DNA of 64,000 nucleotides from Shinisaurus crocodilurus (GCA_021292165.1 JAHFWL010001001.1:1488001-1552000); one strand, 5' to 3'; positions 30,515-41,629 are shown, numbered from the stretch's first letter. Numbers and translations are program-made. Notes: a model not told the origin generated them from the letters alone.

Positions 30515-30880
30515 ATATACAGTGAAGAGGCCAGACGGATATGCCTGGGAAGGGTATTCCACAGACAGGGGGCCACCACAGAGAAGGCTCCTTCCCTGGA
30601 AGCCACACCCATCACACCACTGTGAGTGGCGGCACCCAGAGAAGAGCCTCCGGAGACGATCTTAGCAAACTGGCAGGAACGTACGGGAGAAGGCGCTCCT
30701 TGAGGTAGGCACCCCCATCTTAAGCCATTTAGGGCTTTAAAGGTCAGCACCAACATTTTTGAATCGATCCCAAAAACCGACTAACCACTGGTGTGTGGTT
30801 GACACAGCCCTGAAGTAATATGTTCAAGATGGCCATTCCCAGTAAGCAGCCCCCGCCGCTCTAGTCTGTGCTAACTGAAG
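30515..30880 (-). mobile_element. L2-like LINE 3' fragment
   Basis: Minus frame carries LVLTFKALNGL and REGAFSVVAPCLWNTLPRHI, the L2-group C-terminus; AGTTTCTGGACTGTCTTC on plus is part of the upstream coding remnant. Confidence 0.8.
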
Positions 30881-31199
30881 TTTCTGGACTGTCTTCTGAA
30901 TTTGTATGTACTACCTCTTTCTAGGCATGGAGGTGGGGGCTACTGAAGATGCTGTCAGGGGGGGCCCTGTCCTGCCATCACACAAATCCCAGATGCTCCT
31001 CAGACAGGGGAAGGATTTGAGCCCTATTGCTCACGAGACAGGGGAAGGGATTCTAGAAAATGTCCTGAGCCACCATACAGCCACCCCCCCACTGAGGTCA
31101 AGACCAACCCAGCCACTTGGGTTGGCCCCTCTGTCTGAGTACTGTGAGTCTAGGCCTCTCAACAGACTCAAAGGCCGCCAAAGTCCCCGAGCCACTGTG

Positions 31200-31760
31200 A
31201 ATCATGAGGACTAGCCTCTATTTCCTTAGCATGATCTGTGCCTTATTAACATGTTGCCTTTTGGTTTTGATCCAAAATTTACCTGTTATCCTATTACATT
31301 AGATTCCTATCGGGCCTTTGAATGCTCGGCACATGGAAGTCATTATTCTGGCTGCATTATTGCTACTATTCATGCGGAGAAAGGCTGCTGGGATCGCCTC
31401 CAACCCAGGCCAAGTGAAACCACAAGCTCCCTCCTCTGGGCAGGCGGGGTCTCTGCGCCACTGGCAGTGGGAAGTGAACAAATGAGGGGATCTTCCTCCA
31501 CCCCTCCCCTCAAATGTGGAATGGGGCTTAGGGGTTTGTTTGGAGCAGAAGTGAGCCAGAAATGGCAAAACGGGGAGGAGAACCGGTCCCTTTGTACAAG
31601 GCCAAATGTGTTTTGCATTCTACTGGCAAAGCCCTTGGCCTCCCCTTGCAGGTAATAAAGGGGCTGTTCCTTAAAAGCATCCCATCTCCTTTATATATGT
31701 TTATTAGACCTGTGGAAAGACGGAAACATGTGGAGTGCAGATAACATTGCTCCCACTGAT
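31200..31760. other. Candidate conserved noncoding element
   Basis: Repeat-free. 31205-31390 contains TTATTAACATG, CCTATTACATTAG, GTCATTATTCTG and GCATTATTGC AT-cores with balanced composition. Overlapping 82-141-codon frames on both strands cancel each other as gene evidence. Confidence 0.3.
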
Positions 31761-31944
31761 TAAGGGAAAGGAGAGGGCAGGCAGAGGAAGCTGGGGAGCT
31801 TGTTATGGAGTCTGGCAATGGAGTTTCAGGCCAAAATCTGGAAAGTGGTGATGGGGGCAGCGGGATTCTCGCTTTTGGAAGAAGTCTCAGGTGCCTTTTC
31901 CTGCCTTTCAACTCACCTTGGCCACTCTTAGTTAGCCATGCAAG

Positions 31945-32110
31945 TTGCTGCATGCTTACTCATAAGTAAGTCCCATTGAGTCCAATGGGTCTTCTGACTC
32001 CCAAGTATGTATGGTTAAGATTGCAGCTTTGCAGCACAATCCTATGTATGTCTACTCCAAATTAAGCACCCTTGGATTCATTTAAATTTACTCCTGGATA
32101 AGTGTGTATG
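31945..32110. mobile_element. Two 85-bp hairpin elements, family H, in tandem
   Basis: First copy ends GATTGCAGC at 32027; the second starts GCAGCACAATCCTATG at 32031. Both have the AAGTAAGTCCCATTGA or equivalent centre. Confidence 0.75.
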
Positions 32111-32213
32111 TGTGTATATACTATGCAGCTAACTGGGAGTAAGTCCCATGTCATTCATAGCAACTCGCTTTTGTGTTGACATGCATCGGATCCAGCTATG
32201 TGACAGTCAAACT

Positions 32214-32216
<3 letters not shown>

Positions 32217-32243
<27 letters not shown>
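32217..32243. repeat. (GT)n microsatellite
   Basis: About 13 GT units. Confidence 0.95.
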
Positions 32244-32244
<1 letters not shown>

Positions 32245-32364
32245 TTTACATTTGTAAACCTGTACAAGGAAATGTTGTTTGCCAAAGTGAAACTTTAATC
32301 TTTAGGGCCCAGGAGTGGAGAATTTGTGGCCCTCCAGATGTTTTGGCCTACAAGGTTCTTGGGG

Positions 32365-32930
32365 TGGTGGTGAAATTTTCAAATGTAATACAAGAGATAG
32401 AAAAAATTGGACCAAACAAAAATCAAGTTGTTCTTGGTCATTCATCACTTGACTGAAGGCAAAGTGGTAGAAATGGTAGGCTTGGACATTGATTGCAGGC
32501 CAAAAAAATCTGGATTTGCAATTAAATGTTATTGGAATTATTTCCTCTGACAAGGTATAATAAATTTACTAATGATTGTTCAGTACAGATCAAATCCAGA
32601 CGTTGTGCAGTCATACAGTTTGTCTGACTTCCATAAAAGTACTAATAAATAGAGTGAGTTCTGTGTGAGATGCATACGCAATGTTCTGCTTTCAAATCTG
32701 TCTAGTAAGGAGGTGTCTTGGACTACTTATATATCAAAGCTCCACATTGTAGCTGATGTGAAAGTACCTGTCTATGTATTTTATCTAGGCATGTGTAATT
32801 CTGATACTGAAACTTTCCTGTAATCCTAGATGGGTGGGACAGAAATGTAAAATAATAATGTATTTAATTGTATTTAAGCATTGTGATGGCAGAGCATCCT
32901 GAAAGGTATATTCTTTTCCATTGATCAGTG
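32365..32930. other. Unassigned sequence
   Basis: A family A fragment (CCTCCAGATGTTTTGGCCTA) sits at 32331-32350; beyond it no repeat or gene is recognised. Confidence 0.35.
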
Positions 32931-32934
32931 CTCC

Positions 32935-33105
32935 AGCTTCCATTACAAACCAGAATGTAAGAAGCGTCTTGCTGAATCTGGCCATCAGACTAGTCCTTGT
33001 TTTTCACAGAAGGGCATGCAGGGCAGGCTATGGGCCTCCCTTGCTGATGTTCTCCCACCCAGCAACTGGTATTCAGAGATATTCTGTCTTTAAACATGGA
33101 GGTTT
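32935..33105 (-). mobile_element. CR1-type LINE 3' fragment
   Basis: CCAGCAACTGGTATTCAGAG and flanking phrases match the tail of the 29-kb element in reverse. Diverged. Confidence 0.55.
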
Positions 33106-33185
33106 CACTTCACCACCATTTCCTTTCTAAAATACCATCTAACCCAGTGTCCATCACCATATCTTGGGACTGAGGAACATTTCCC

Positions 33186-33305
33186 CCTGTTTAATTGGTA
33201 GAGCTCAGTACCTGCTTTGCATGTCAAAGGTCCCAGGTTGGATCGCTGGCATCTCCAGGTAGGGCTAGGAATGAATCCTGCCTGAAACCCTAAAGAGCTA
33301 CTGCG
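33186..33305 (+). mobile_element. tRNA(Ala)-like SINE, 5' half
   Basis: TTTGCATGTCAAAGGTCCCA, GGTTGGATCGCTGG (B box diverged), CTCCAGGTAGGGCTAGG, then a CCCTAAAGAGCTACTG break. Confidence 0.75.
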
Positions 33306-33689
33306 GGATGCTGGGAGTTGTAGGACTTTTTTTCTCTGTATTGCTGGGCGGGGTAGGAACCTTTTAACAAAGCGGTGTCAGCACCCTCAATAAACTGCAA
33401 CTGCTAGGAGTTGTTGGGGGAAGCCACAAGAGTCAAACTGCTGTAAATCTGATTAGATATTGTGGTGCAGATAGTCCTTATGTTTTCTCTTGCACACTTA
33501 AGACTGAGAGAAAAAGACTCTTCTTGAAAAAAAACTGGGGGAGGGGGAAGGTTCCTTCCTTCATTGAGGATTTGTAACTAGGACACTGATTTGCATCGAA
33601 GAAGTAAGCCCCCCCCTGAGTTTTAATCCGTCAGTAAGGTGTGGATAGGATTACTGCACAAAATAGTCAATCAGTTAGCCTGCTTATGG

Positions 33690-33753
33690 TGAACTTGGAA
33701 GTAAGTCCCACTGATTTTATTGGGGCTTACTCCTAAATAAACGTGCATAGCTT
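33690..33753. mobile_element. 85-bp hairpin element, family H, partial
   Basis: GGAAGTAAGTCCCACTGA and GGGGCTTACTCC inverted blocks. Confidence 0.65.
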
Positions 33754-33949
33754 TGTGGCCTTAATTACCATCAACCAGCTCAACAATGTAGACCAATTGT
33801 TGTCCAGCCACATCCAGCAGAGTCCTATCTGGCAGCCACATGGCAACAGGCCTCTGTGGTGATGACACCACCCCCTGGACTGACCACTCCCTCTGCCATA
33901 CCTCAGAGACCAAGGATCATGCACGTTTGATGGTTATTAAAAATTCAGG

Positions 33950-34309
33950 GCACAATTCTATGCATGTTTAGACAGGGGGGAAAAGCCAGTGTGGCGTAGT
34001 GGTGAGAGTGTTAGACTGGGACTCTCAGGAGAGCCGGGTTCTAGTCCCCACTCAGCCATGAAGCTCACTGGGTGACTTTGGGCCAGTCCCTGACTCTCAG
34101 CCTAACCTACCCCACAAGGTTGTTGTGAGGACAAAATTGAGAGGATTGCGTAAGCCACCTTGGGTTCCTTGCAGGAGAAAAGGCAGGAGATATAAATACA
34201 ACTCCCAGCATTCCTCAGCCAGCGTGGCTGGCAGGGGCATGCTGGGAGTTGGAGGACTCCCCCCCCCCCGCTCCTTTCTGTCTCAACCTGCTTAGGATTG
34301 CATCCTTAC
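33950..34309. mobile_element. 140-bp CAATCCTATG hairpin, family P, split by a SINE
   Basis: Left GGCACAATTCTATGCATG then TTTAGACAGGGGGG; right half resumes at CAACTCCCAGCATTCC and reaches CTTAGGATTGCATCC. The Sauria SINE 33986-34199 lies between them. Confidence 0.7.
33986..34199 (+). mobile_element. Sauria-type SINE
   Basis: Complete head, body and 3' domain; the tail is only TATAAATA. Inserted in a family P hairpin. Confidence 0.92.
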
Positions 34310-34319
34310 TTGCTTACCC

Positions 34320-35825
34320 TGGTTTTTCCCAAACATGTACTTGTCTAAATGTTGTTATGTTTTTATAATGATGTATTGTTTTATGATTTGTTGTTAACCG
34401 CTTCGGGATTTTAAGCAAAAACGATAACAAAAAAAACCCCGGAGTGATATATAAATATTCTAAAATAAAGAAACAAACAAACCTGAGAACTTTAAACTCT
34501 CATAAATTACAACTGCCATGCAGAACTTTTTGCTTGTGTTATTCTTGCTCTCTCATCACTATCTGAGTAACATAAGCAAAATAAAAAAGGGGGGTGGGGA
34601 GAGAGACTTTCCCCCTTGGAATTTACAATTGAAAATCTCAGCCTCTCTCTTTTTATAACAACACACACCACACACACACACACACCCTGTGGAACTGCTG
34701 CTCTCGAGAAAAGATTGAATGTTGAAGATGACCACCGCAGCAAAAACTGCTTGCTAATATCAAACTTCTCTCTCCCCCCCCCACTTGGGTGCGGGGGGGG
34801 GTGTCTAGAGAGTTTTGGATGGGAAAGAGCTCATTTATAAAAATGGGAGGCAGGCATGGGAGACAGAGAGCACGAGCGAGCAGTTTGGGTGGTAGGAGAA
34901 GAAACGGATGCCCCAGGACGCGGCTGCATCCTCTGGGAACTATTTCCAAAAATAAAATTAAAAAATAGAAATAAAATGTCCCTCTATTACCGTGCAGTTC
35001 GAAACAAGAACATTGGTGTTTCAGTGCCCGCTACGGAAACTACTTAGATTTAAATATTTCATGGATTTAAAATATATTTAAACGTATGGATGGAAGCCAT
35101 AAAAGCCTGTTCTACACACACTGCACAGGTTTATAATGTCCAGACACTCCCCCCCCTCCCCGCTTTTGTCTTTTTAAAGGGGCGGGGGGAATGGCTTCCA
35201 GTTATGCCGGAGCTAATAGGTTTTCTCTGGAAAATACTCCCTTTCTATAAAACCGTGGTCATTGGCCGGTTTCTTATTCTTTATTATTATTATTATTTCA
35301 TTTTGTTTTTAAAAAAGTAAAAACCTTCTTCCAGACATTATGAACTCCTTTCAAGGGTCTGCACTGCAAAATCCTGAACTGTCTCGGGATTTTGACTGGA
35401 GGGCCCAATTCCATCCTTCCTTCGTTGGACAAGCCTTTTCCAGGTACCAAAAGCTCAGCCTCAACAACTCCCCCAACCCCCCACGCTTTTCAGATATAAA
35501 TAAAAAAAGCTCCACATTAAACACTGTATTTCGGGATGGGAGACCTGTCAAAAGTTCGACCCCCTATTTAGTCTAAGCAGAAAATCGGAATATGCGATTA
35601 AGGGCTCAATCCTATTATATATAGACGGGATTTAAAGGGGATTCGCTTTGGTTGGATCGTGGCCATCGTCTTTGACTATCCGGCACGTTTTGACCTGTTC
35701 CTTACCATTCTCGTTACCACAACTACATACGAATTAAATGAGCAATAAAACGCACGAACACACGCGCACCATAATATTTTATTAATTATATAGTGGTTTA
35801 TGCCAAGCTCTGTTCGAAAGCAGCT
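34320..35825. other. Repeat-poor unique sequence
   Basis: No SINE or LINE found. Contains (CA)n at 34668-34685. The 78-codon plus frame 35340-35576 is open and of mixed composition but matches nothing I know. Beginning of the 34.3-43.6 kb zone almost free of long retroelements. Confidence 0.5.
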
Positions 35826-35925
35826 AAGGCTGCAAACCTAGACACCCTTAACTGAGAATAAGACATGTCTAAGTAGACAGGTCTAATCCTACATGTGTCT
35901 ACTCGGAAGTAAGACCTATTGCGCT
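35826..35925. mobile_element. Hairpin element, family H, rearranged
   Basis: Two overlapping half-copies: GGCTGCAAACCTAGACACCC and TAATCCTACATGTGTCTACT. Confidence 0.55.
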
Positions 35926-35927
35926 CC

Positions 35928-36430
35928 CCGTCCTCACGGTATACTTATAGTATATATATACCTATCCTCTGAGATGACCACTTCACGCCCGACGAGCGCC
36001 TCCTCGTGAGGAAATTACTTCCAGCCAGGTAAATGCGTACAGCGTGGCAACCTAAAGGCGCAATTATCCTATGCATGTCTAGACAGGGGGGGGGGGGGGA
36101 AAAAAAATAGTCCATGGCTGGCTCGAGAATGCATGCTAGGAGTTATAGGACTTTCCCCCCTGTCTAAACATGCATAGGATTGCATAAGGGCTGGGAACTG
36201 TAGGACTTTTCCCCCCTGACTAAACAAGCAATGAACGGCTGCGGAACAACCGGAAGAAAACGAAGAATTTCGCGGCACCTCGCCTGCTCTCAATGGACCA
36301 CTGTCCGAGGCTTTCCGGAGCCATTTCCTCACGAGGAGGCGCTCGTCGGGCGTGAAGTGGCCACCTCAGCGTAGGTATATAGGTATATAGGTATAGGTAT
36401 ATATATGCTATAAGACCACCCTGAGGACGG
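35928..36430. repeat. 503-bp inverted-repeat structure
   Basis: Arms 35928-36015 and 36323-36430. The inner 38 bp of the arms (35978-36015 and 36323-36360) are perfect reverse complements and rich in CpG; the outer ends CCGTCCTCACGG and CCCTGAGGACGG also match. Between lie (TATA)-type repeats of unequal length. The 307-bp loop carries a family P hairpin (36053-36186). Could be an undescribed foldback transposon or a palindromic duplication; no target duplication seen. Confidence 0.88.
36053..36186. mobile_element. 140-bp CAATCCTATG hairpin, family P
   Basis: CCTATGCATGTCTAGACAGG on the left and CTGTCTAAACATGCATAGGA on the right, with a 9-10 nt G-run and A-run inside. Lies in the loop of the larger inverted repeat. 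Confidence 0.75.
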
Positions 36431-36895
36431 AGAGAAGCGGGAATGAAGTAAAGAGGGGAAGCGACGATGGATATGCAGAAGAACACGAATGAAAGCGAGT
36501 CACACGAGTACAAGTTCCCATCAGAGTGGATCTCTCATTGTGACAATCGGAGCGTCGAGTAGTACGGAGCTCGCTCTCTCGCTCGCTCTCCCATCTGAGT
36601 CAAGCACGTGCTTTCACCCCTGAAATTGACAAGGTGTGTGTGTGTCACTCGCTTGCTCATCTTGTTCCGAATTCGCAACCCATTCCCCCCCCCCCCTTAG
36701 GGCAACCTAAGCTGGGTACAGATCCCATCCTCCAATAGCTCTGCAGTTTTCCGTAGTTTTCTTCAATGAAGAACACAGGGAACAAATGTTCGATGAGATC
36801 GAAGGTACTTCCTAATTTTGTAGCGGTTGATGGACTGGTAGTGTTGCTGCCTCCGTTTCTAAGCTACGCTGCTGCTTTAAACTTAAATTATTGTT
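36431..36895. other. CpG-containing unique sequence
   Basis: Repeat-free, with a relatively high CpG density around 36541-36610 (GAGCGTCGAGTAGTACGGAG, CTCGCTCTCTCGCTCGC) and a CACGTG E-box at 36606. Could be a small CpG island; no TSS or exon can be shown. Confidence 0.35.
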
Positions 36896-36899
36896 TTAT

Positions 36900-37018
36900 A
36901 GACCTCACGGGGTTGTTGTGAGGATAAAACGGAGAGGAGGAGGAGGATTATGTAAGCTGCCTTGGGTTCCTTGCAGGAAAAAAGGTGGGGTATAAATACA
37001 ATAAATAAATAAATAAAT
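36900..37018 (+). mobile_element. Sauria-type SINE, 3' part only
   Basis: GACCTCACGGGGTTGTTGTG body through GCTGCCTTGGGTTCC and an (AATA)n tail. The only Sauria copy between 34.2 and 44.9 kb. Confidence 0.9.
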
Positions 37019-37078
37019 CCTAGACATGCCTAAAACACTGGTTTCATTTAACCCCCAGTTAAATGTTTATAGGATTGC

Positions 37079-37123
37079 AGATGATGATGATGATGATGAT
37101 GATCATCATCATCATCATCATCA
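37079..37123. repeat. Mirror triplet tract (GAT)n(CAT)n
   Basis: About 8 GAT units run directly into about 7 CAT units, giving a near-perfect 45-bp palindrome. The Asp/His or Met/Ile frames across it are artefacts. Confidence 0.95.
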
Positions 37124-38010
37124 CTGTTTACAATGCACAGCATTATTCTTGGACATACGTTTACTTTATTTCATTTTTTGGCTGCTCTGGGTGTATCTGC
37201 AGAAGAGTGGGTTATATTTTATTCTTGGCCTTATTAGTACGTATCTTTCATGTAGACATCTTGAGCCCTGCGAAATAGTTCTAATACAGTACATTGGGAT
37301 CGGCAGAGGTTACAAGACCGAGCTCATTTATATTTTAGCAGAACTACAGATTTGAATATTCAAACCCCCCATTTTTATTTTTTTAATTTATTTTTTTATT
37401 TTTATTTTAACTTTTGTTTCACAGATAGGGAGGAAGGACTGGGGAAAAAGAAAGAAAGAAAGAAAATGATCGGCACGCTACCACCGAAGTACCCCAAGCC
37501 TCTCTTTCACATATGCTGGATCTGTGAAGCCTGACCCCCTAAGTATGGTTACTCAGAGAAGTAAATCTCAACACGGGCAATGGGGCATGCATACTCCCCT
37601 CGGATTGCGTAGAAGTGGAAATGCATTCCGTGTAAAAGCAGAATTGGTTCGGTTGCACGGTGTTCTGATATCTGCACCAGAAAGAAAGAGGGGGGAGGGG
37701 GGAGGGAGAGAGAGAGGAGAGAGGGGGGGACACACTGAAATTGACGTGAGCGGCTGCTGGCGACGTTTAGCCCTGTATTTTGATCTTGGCCTAATGAACT
37801 TCTCCTAGCAGGAGTTGACTAGCAGACACCAGCCAGGCCAAGCGTCTGGCGGCGGTATTCTTATCCCCCACCCCTCTTTCCGCTTGCGTTGCCCCGCCAG
37901 TGATCCCCGGAAAAGTCCTGGACGTGGTCAAATCGGTGTGTGCCTGCCCGAAGCCAGGATGAAAAGGAAAGTCGCGGTTTCCATCACGCTCGCCTTGGAC
38001 TCCACGATAG
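37124..38010. other. Repeat-poor unique sequence
   Basis: GA/G-rich low-complexity at 37680-37730, T-rich at 37370-37420. No repeat or gene recognised. Confidence 0.4.
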
Positions 38011-38012
38011 CT

Positions 38013-38155
38013 CAGCCTTCTCCCGCAACCTGGAGGCCTCTAGATGTGTTGGACTAAAACTCCCAGCATGCCTGAGTCCATTGGCCATGCTGGCCGGGGC
38101 TGATGGGAGGTGAAGTCCAACATGTCTGAAGGGGCACCACAGGTCGGGGAAAGCC
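38013..38155. mobile_element. Short hAT-like hairpin element, family A
   Basis: CAGCCTTCTCCCGCAACCTGG left, GCACCACAGGTCGGGGAAAG right; inner TTGGACTAAAACTCCCAGC. Confidence 0.8.
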
Positions 38156-38301
38156 AGGGGGTAGCTAGAAATGAGCGGCATGAGTTGGCCCTTTGCAAGC
38201 CGGGAAAGGAAGGAAATTATGGGGTGAGGCTGTCATTGTAGCAGATTATATGCCTGACCACCTCTGAAACTCTACTTGCTAAGGCGGGTTGCTGTCAAAC
38301 A

Positions 38302-38395
38302 GCCTTCCAGATGCTTTGACTTCAGTCCCCATCAGCCTCAGCAAGCATGGCCCAAATGGCCAGGAATGCTGGGATCTGTAGTTTGGAGAGCAGGG
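38302..38395. mobile_element. Short hAT-like hairpin element, family A
   Basis: CAGCCTTCCAGATGCTTTGA left, GGGATCTGTAGTTTGG right. Second copy within 150 bp. Confidence 0.65.
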
Positions 38396-38738
38396 TGTTG
38401 TAGCGGATCAAGTGGGGAGGAATCGCGTTAGCTAAAGTGTCCCTTGCTTTAAAGCTCATTTATTCCTACTTCCGGCGTTGGCAACAGAAACGTTTTCGGC
38501 TGTAAGCCTCGCACCGGGGCGGATCCAAACTGGACAGGGTTTTTTTCAGGTGACGGCAGAAGCGCGCTCTTAAGCGCGACTCGAGTTCAACGGGACTTCC
38601 GGCCTGCCCTAAGAATTGCTCACAGACTGCTTGCAAGTTGCAACCCATGTAAAATCTGTTTGGGAAGGGAGGCGCGATTCCTTATGAAGCGGATCGTGCC
38701 AAGTCTAGGCCACGAAGGTGCATGACACACGTTATCAA

Positions 38739-38914
38739 ACGCAATCCTATACTGGTGGTCTACTCAGAAGTAAGCCCCACTGAGTTCAATAGGACGCGCT
38801 CCCAGTTAAGTGGGTTTTTATAGGGATGCAGATCCTATGCACACGTACTTCGGAGTAAGTCGCATCGAAACTCAGCGGGGCTTACGTCGGAGTAGATATG
38901 TACAGGATTGCGCG
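38739..38914. mobile_element. Two family H hairpins in tandem
   Basis: First: GCAATCCTATACTGG, AAGTAAGCCCCACTGAG, TTTATAGGGATGCA. Second follows at once: GCAGATCCTATGCACACG, GGGGCTTACGTCGGAGTAG, ACAGGATTGCGC. Confidence 0.85.
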
Positions 38915-39703
38915 GAGAGATGCTGGGGCTCATATCTCCACATTGGTCCCTGCACCTTTCTTCGGAGGCACGTGCATTCAAAAGCCAGACGCGATAATCC
39001 CACCTCTATTAAGGGACTGGCTGTGCTTAGTCAGTGGCGAAGCCATGCTCAGAGACCCGCCAGTCTTCATAGCGACGAAACGCGACAATATTAAGCCTCG
39101 GGACTGAAAATATTTAAACCCCGGTAGGAACTAAGCTGTGTGGGTCCATCCGCTTCAGACTGGATCCACGGAGCTGTGTCCAGAATGGCTTCTTCCAAAG
39201 AAGCACACTTCATTTGGGGACACACACACACACACACACACACACGAAACAAAAATCATTGATTTTATTTATTTGTTTCTCACCCGACTTCCTTACATCC
39301 CAATAAACTGCCTTTGGGTGTTCAAAGTCCCAGTTCTCCCGGCTGCTGGTAGCTGCCAGACTTTTCCTAGGCGTCGTGTTAGCGAGCGCTCACCCAGATG
39401 ATCTTCCGCCGGTACTTTGGACCTAGATAAGGCTCGGACAGGAGGCGAGTAGTGAGCCGTTAAAATCCACCCCTGGTCAGTTTCAAGTGTCTGTTTCCTC
39501 CCGGATCGGGAGTTTCTGTGGCCTTCGTTTGTACGTTTCAGAACGAGGACCATTTATTTAATTATCTGTGTGTGTTTTGTAGGGGAGGTCATCGCAATTA
39601 CATCCTGTTCTAATGATGATATTACCCTCGCTTATTTGGCAAATTATCTGTCTGTCCCACTGACCGTTCCAGAGATGAAAGGGATTTAAAACTGAAATAT
39701 CCG
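38915..39703. other. Repeat-poor unique sequence
   Basis: (CA)n at 39222-39245; otherwise no repeat recognised. No gene. Confidence 0.4.
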
Positions 39704-39775
39704 GTACAATCCTATTTTCCTCCGAAGTCAGTCCCGGTAAGTTCAATAGAGCTTACTTCCCAAGTAATTGCAGCC
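39704..39775. mobile_element. 85-bp hairpin element, family H
   Basis: GTACAATCCTATTTTCC, GTTCAATAGAGCTTACTTCC, AATTGCAGCCTTA. Confidence 0.8.
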
Positions 39776-40122
39776 TTAGTATGATCATCTTCTTCTGTGA
39801 CCGAATTCAGCTCCCTTAAATCTAACCAAAAACTATTCCTGTCTCCCCGATTCTAAATAGCACATGGAAGGATCTCCCGTTGATCTCGGCAGGGATTTTC
39901 TTCCAAGAAAACAGATTTTAAACAATTGGATCTGCGGACGCTGCGGGGAGGAATTATATGAAAGGATTTCTACTGATTTCAATTGGACTTCTCTTCTACC
40001 TCAGGTGTTTAGGATCGGGACTAGTCCGTTCGTTGCTAAACTAACTATGTGCAGTTAGTTTAGCAAACATGGCTAAGATCCATTAAGCACGTGTTCTAAA
40101 TTTCCCTCATTTGAGACGTTAA

Positions 40123-40376
40123 CAGTGCAATACTATGCATATCTGTTCTGAATTAATTACCCTGGGGATTCATGGGATTTACTCCCAGGTAAGCGCGCAT
40201 GGGATTGTAGCCTTACTTGGAGTAAGCCCCAATAAACTCAGTGGGGCTTACTTCTGAGTAGACATCCATGGGATTGCACTGTAACAACACGGTCCTATGT
40301 ACGTCTCCTCGAATGTTAAGTCCCACTGAGTTAAATGGGGCTTCCTCCCAGGGAAGTGGATATACGAATTGCAACC
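40123..40376. mobile_element. Three family H hairpins in tandem
   Basis: Copies 40123-40212 (CAGTGCAATACTATG to GGGATTGTAGCC), 40213-40282 (TAAGCCCCAATAAACTCAG to GGATTGCACTG) and 40286-40376 (CACGGTCCTATG to AATTGCAACC) are adjacent head to tail, sharing end sequence. Confidence 0.85.
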
Positions 40377-40474
40377 AAACGGCCTTAAACTTAGGCCGGA
40401 TCGTAACCAGAGTCTTTACTGTGATATAAATCCTAAGGAAATCAATTGTCCTTCCGTCCAAGGAAACACGTTCC

Positions 40475-40562
40475 CAGCACAATCCTATTAAGCGCGTGTC
40501 TCCTCAGAAGCAAACACCATTGAGCTCAATTGGACTGACTCCCAGTTAAGTGTGTATAGCTT
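40475..40562. mobile_element. 85-bp hairpin element, family H
   Basis: CAGCACAATCCTATTAAGC start, CCATTGAGCTCAATTGGACT palindromic centre, GTTAAGTGTGTATAGC end. Confidence 0.8.
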
Positions 40563-40741
40563 TCGGGTCACCCTGTAGTTGGAACGGGGTTCCAAGCCGT
40601 CGAAATTATTTTAGCAACAGGTTTTAGTAAGCGGTGAGTTTGCAGCTATATGCCTAAAGGGGTTTGTTTATTTTATTTTATTTTCATTTCCTTGAATGTG
40701 GCCTGTATGTATATATGTATACAGTCCTGCATGTATCTGTT

Positions 40742-40805
40742 GCAGCAGACGAAAGCTTATTCCAAAACAAAGGGGTGAGTCTTTAATATACCACAAGACT
40801 CCTTG
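40742..40805 (-). repeat. CTTGTGGCACCTTA-family fragment
   Basis: GACGAAAGCTTATTCCAAA and TAATATACCACAAGACTCC match the reverse of 56838-56960. Confidence 0.6.
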
Positions 40806-41163
40806 TTGATATAATTATGTACTCGGACATGCCACAATCCAGTTTACCGAGACACTTAGATTTAAACCGGTTAGTTGCAAGGAAAGTCAAGGAGACTTGG
40901 GCCCAGATTTTTGTTTTATTTCTTAACACAAGTACCTTAGAAGTGTTTATTTTAGTGGAACCCCCTTCCAAGGAAATGTATGGGGCGATCCGAGCCCTTG
41001 GCTGCAATCCAAAACCCATTCACTTCATTTTACTATATTAAACTCAGGGGGATCGATCCAGAGCCCACTCTCTCTTTTTTTGTTTTTGTTCTTTTGGTCC
41101 CATTTCGGTTTATATATCCAAGGACACCTGGTTGTGGATCCTTTATTTGGCCCATAAAGGGAA

Positions 41164-41226
41164 ATAAATGCTGCTACAGCAGGGAGGGAGAGAGAGAAGA
41201 AAGAAAAAGAAAGAAAGAAAAAGAGT
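41164..41226. repeat. Purine-rich low-complexity tract
   Basis: GA/GAAA-rich run (AGAAAGAAAAAGAAAGAAAG). Confidence 0.85.
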
Positions 41227-41489
41227 GAGCGAGGCTATTTAATTACAGCCTATTTAATTCTATATTTTATAATATTTTGTTTTCCTTACCTGTCTGTTGT
41301 CAATCTGTCTATGCCTTTAATATCAAGCCACAGATGTTGGGATTTTCTACATACGTTAATATGGAAGTGTTTCTACTCCCACACTTTATCCGAATGCAAA
41401 TTTTAGGTTATTTTCTTTTCCAAATTGACAGAAGGATATGTAATTTAAACAAACATATTGTCTGACAACTTGAAGTGAATTCTTCTTCT

Positions 41490-41508
41490 TATTATTATTA
41501 TTATTATT

Positions 41509-41541
<33 letters not shown>
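41490..41541. repeat. Mirror triplet tract (ATT)n(AAT)n
   Basis: About 8 ATT units turn into about 9 AAT units, a 52-bp near-perfect palindrome like the one at 37079. Confidence 0.93.
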
Positions 41542-41542
<1 letters not shown>

Positions 41543-41629
41543 GGCGTCATCTAGTCAGAGTTAAGCCTTTTTGTTCCATTTGTCTCCACGTGAAAGTGAA
41601 GCAAACTTTTTAAAAAATTAGTGAGATTT

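Noticed and set aside
35340..35576. 78-codon open frame of mixed composition
   Set aside because: No recognisable motif, no splice or promoter support, and an overlapping open frame on the other strand.
36467..36562. 31-codon frame with a good Kozak context, near CpG-rich DNA
   Set aside because: Too short to support alone; no homology recognised and no transcript evidence.
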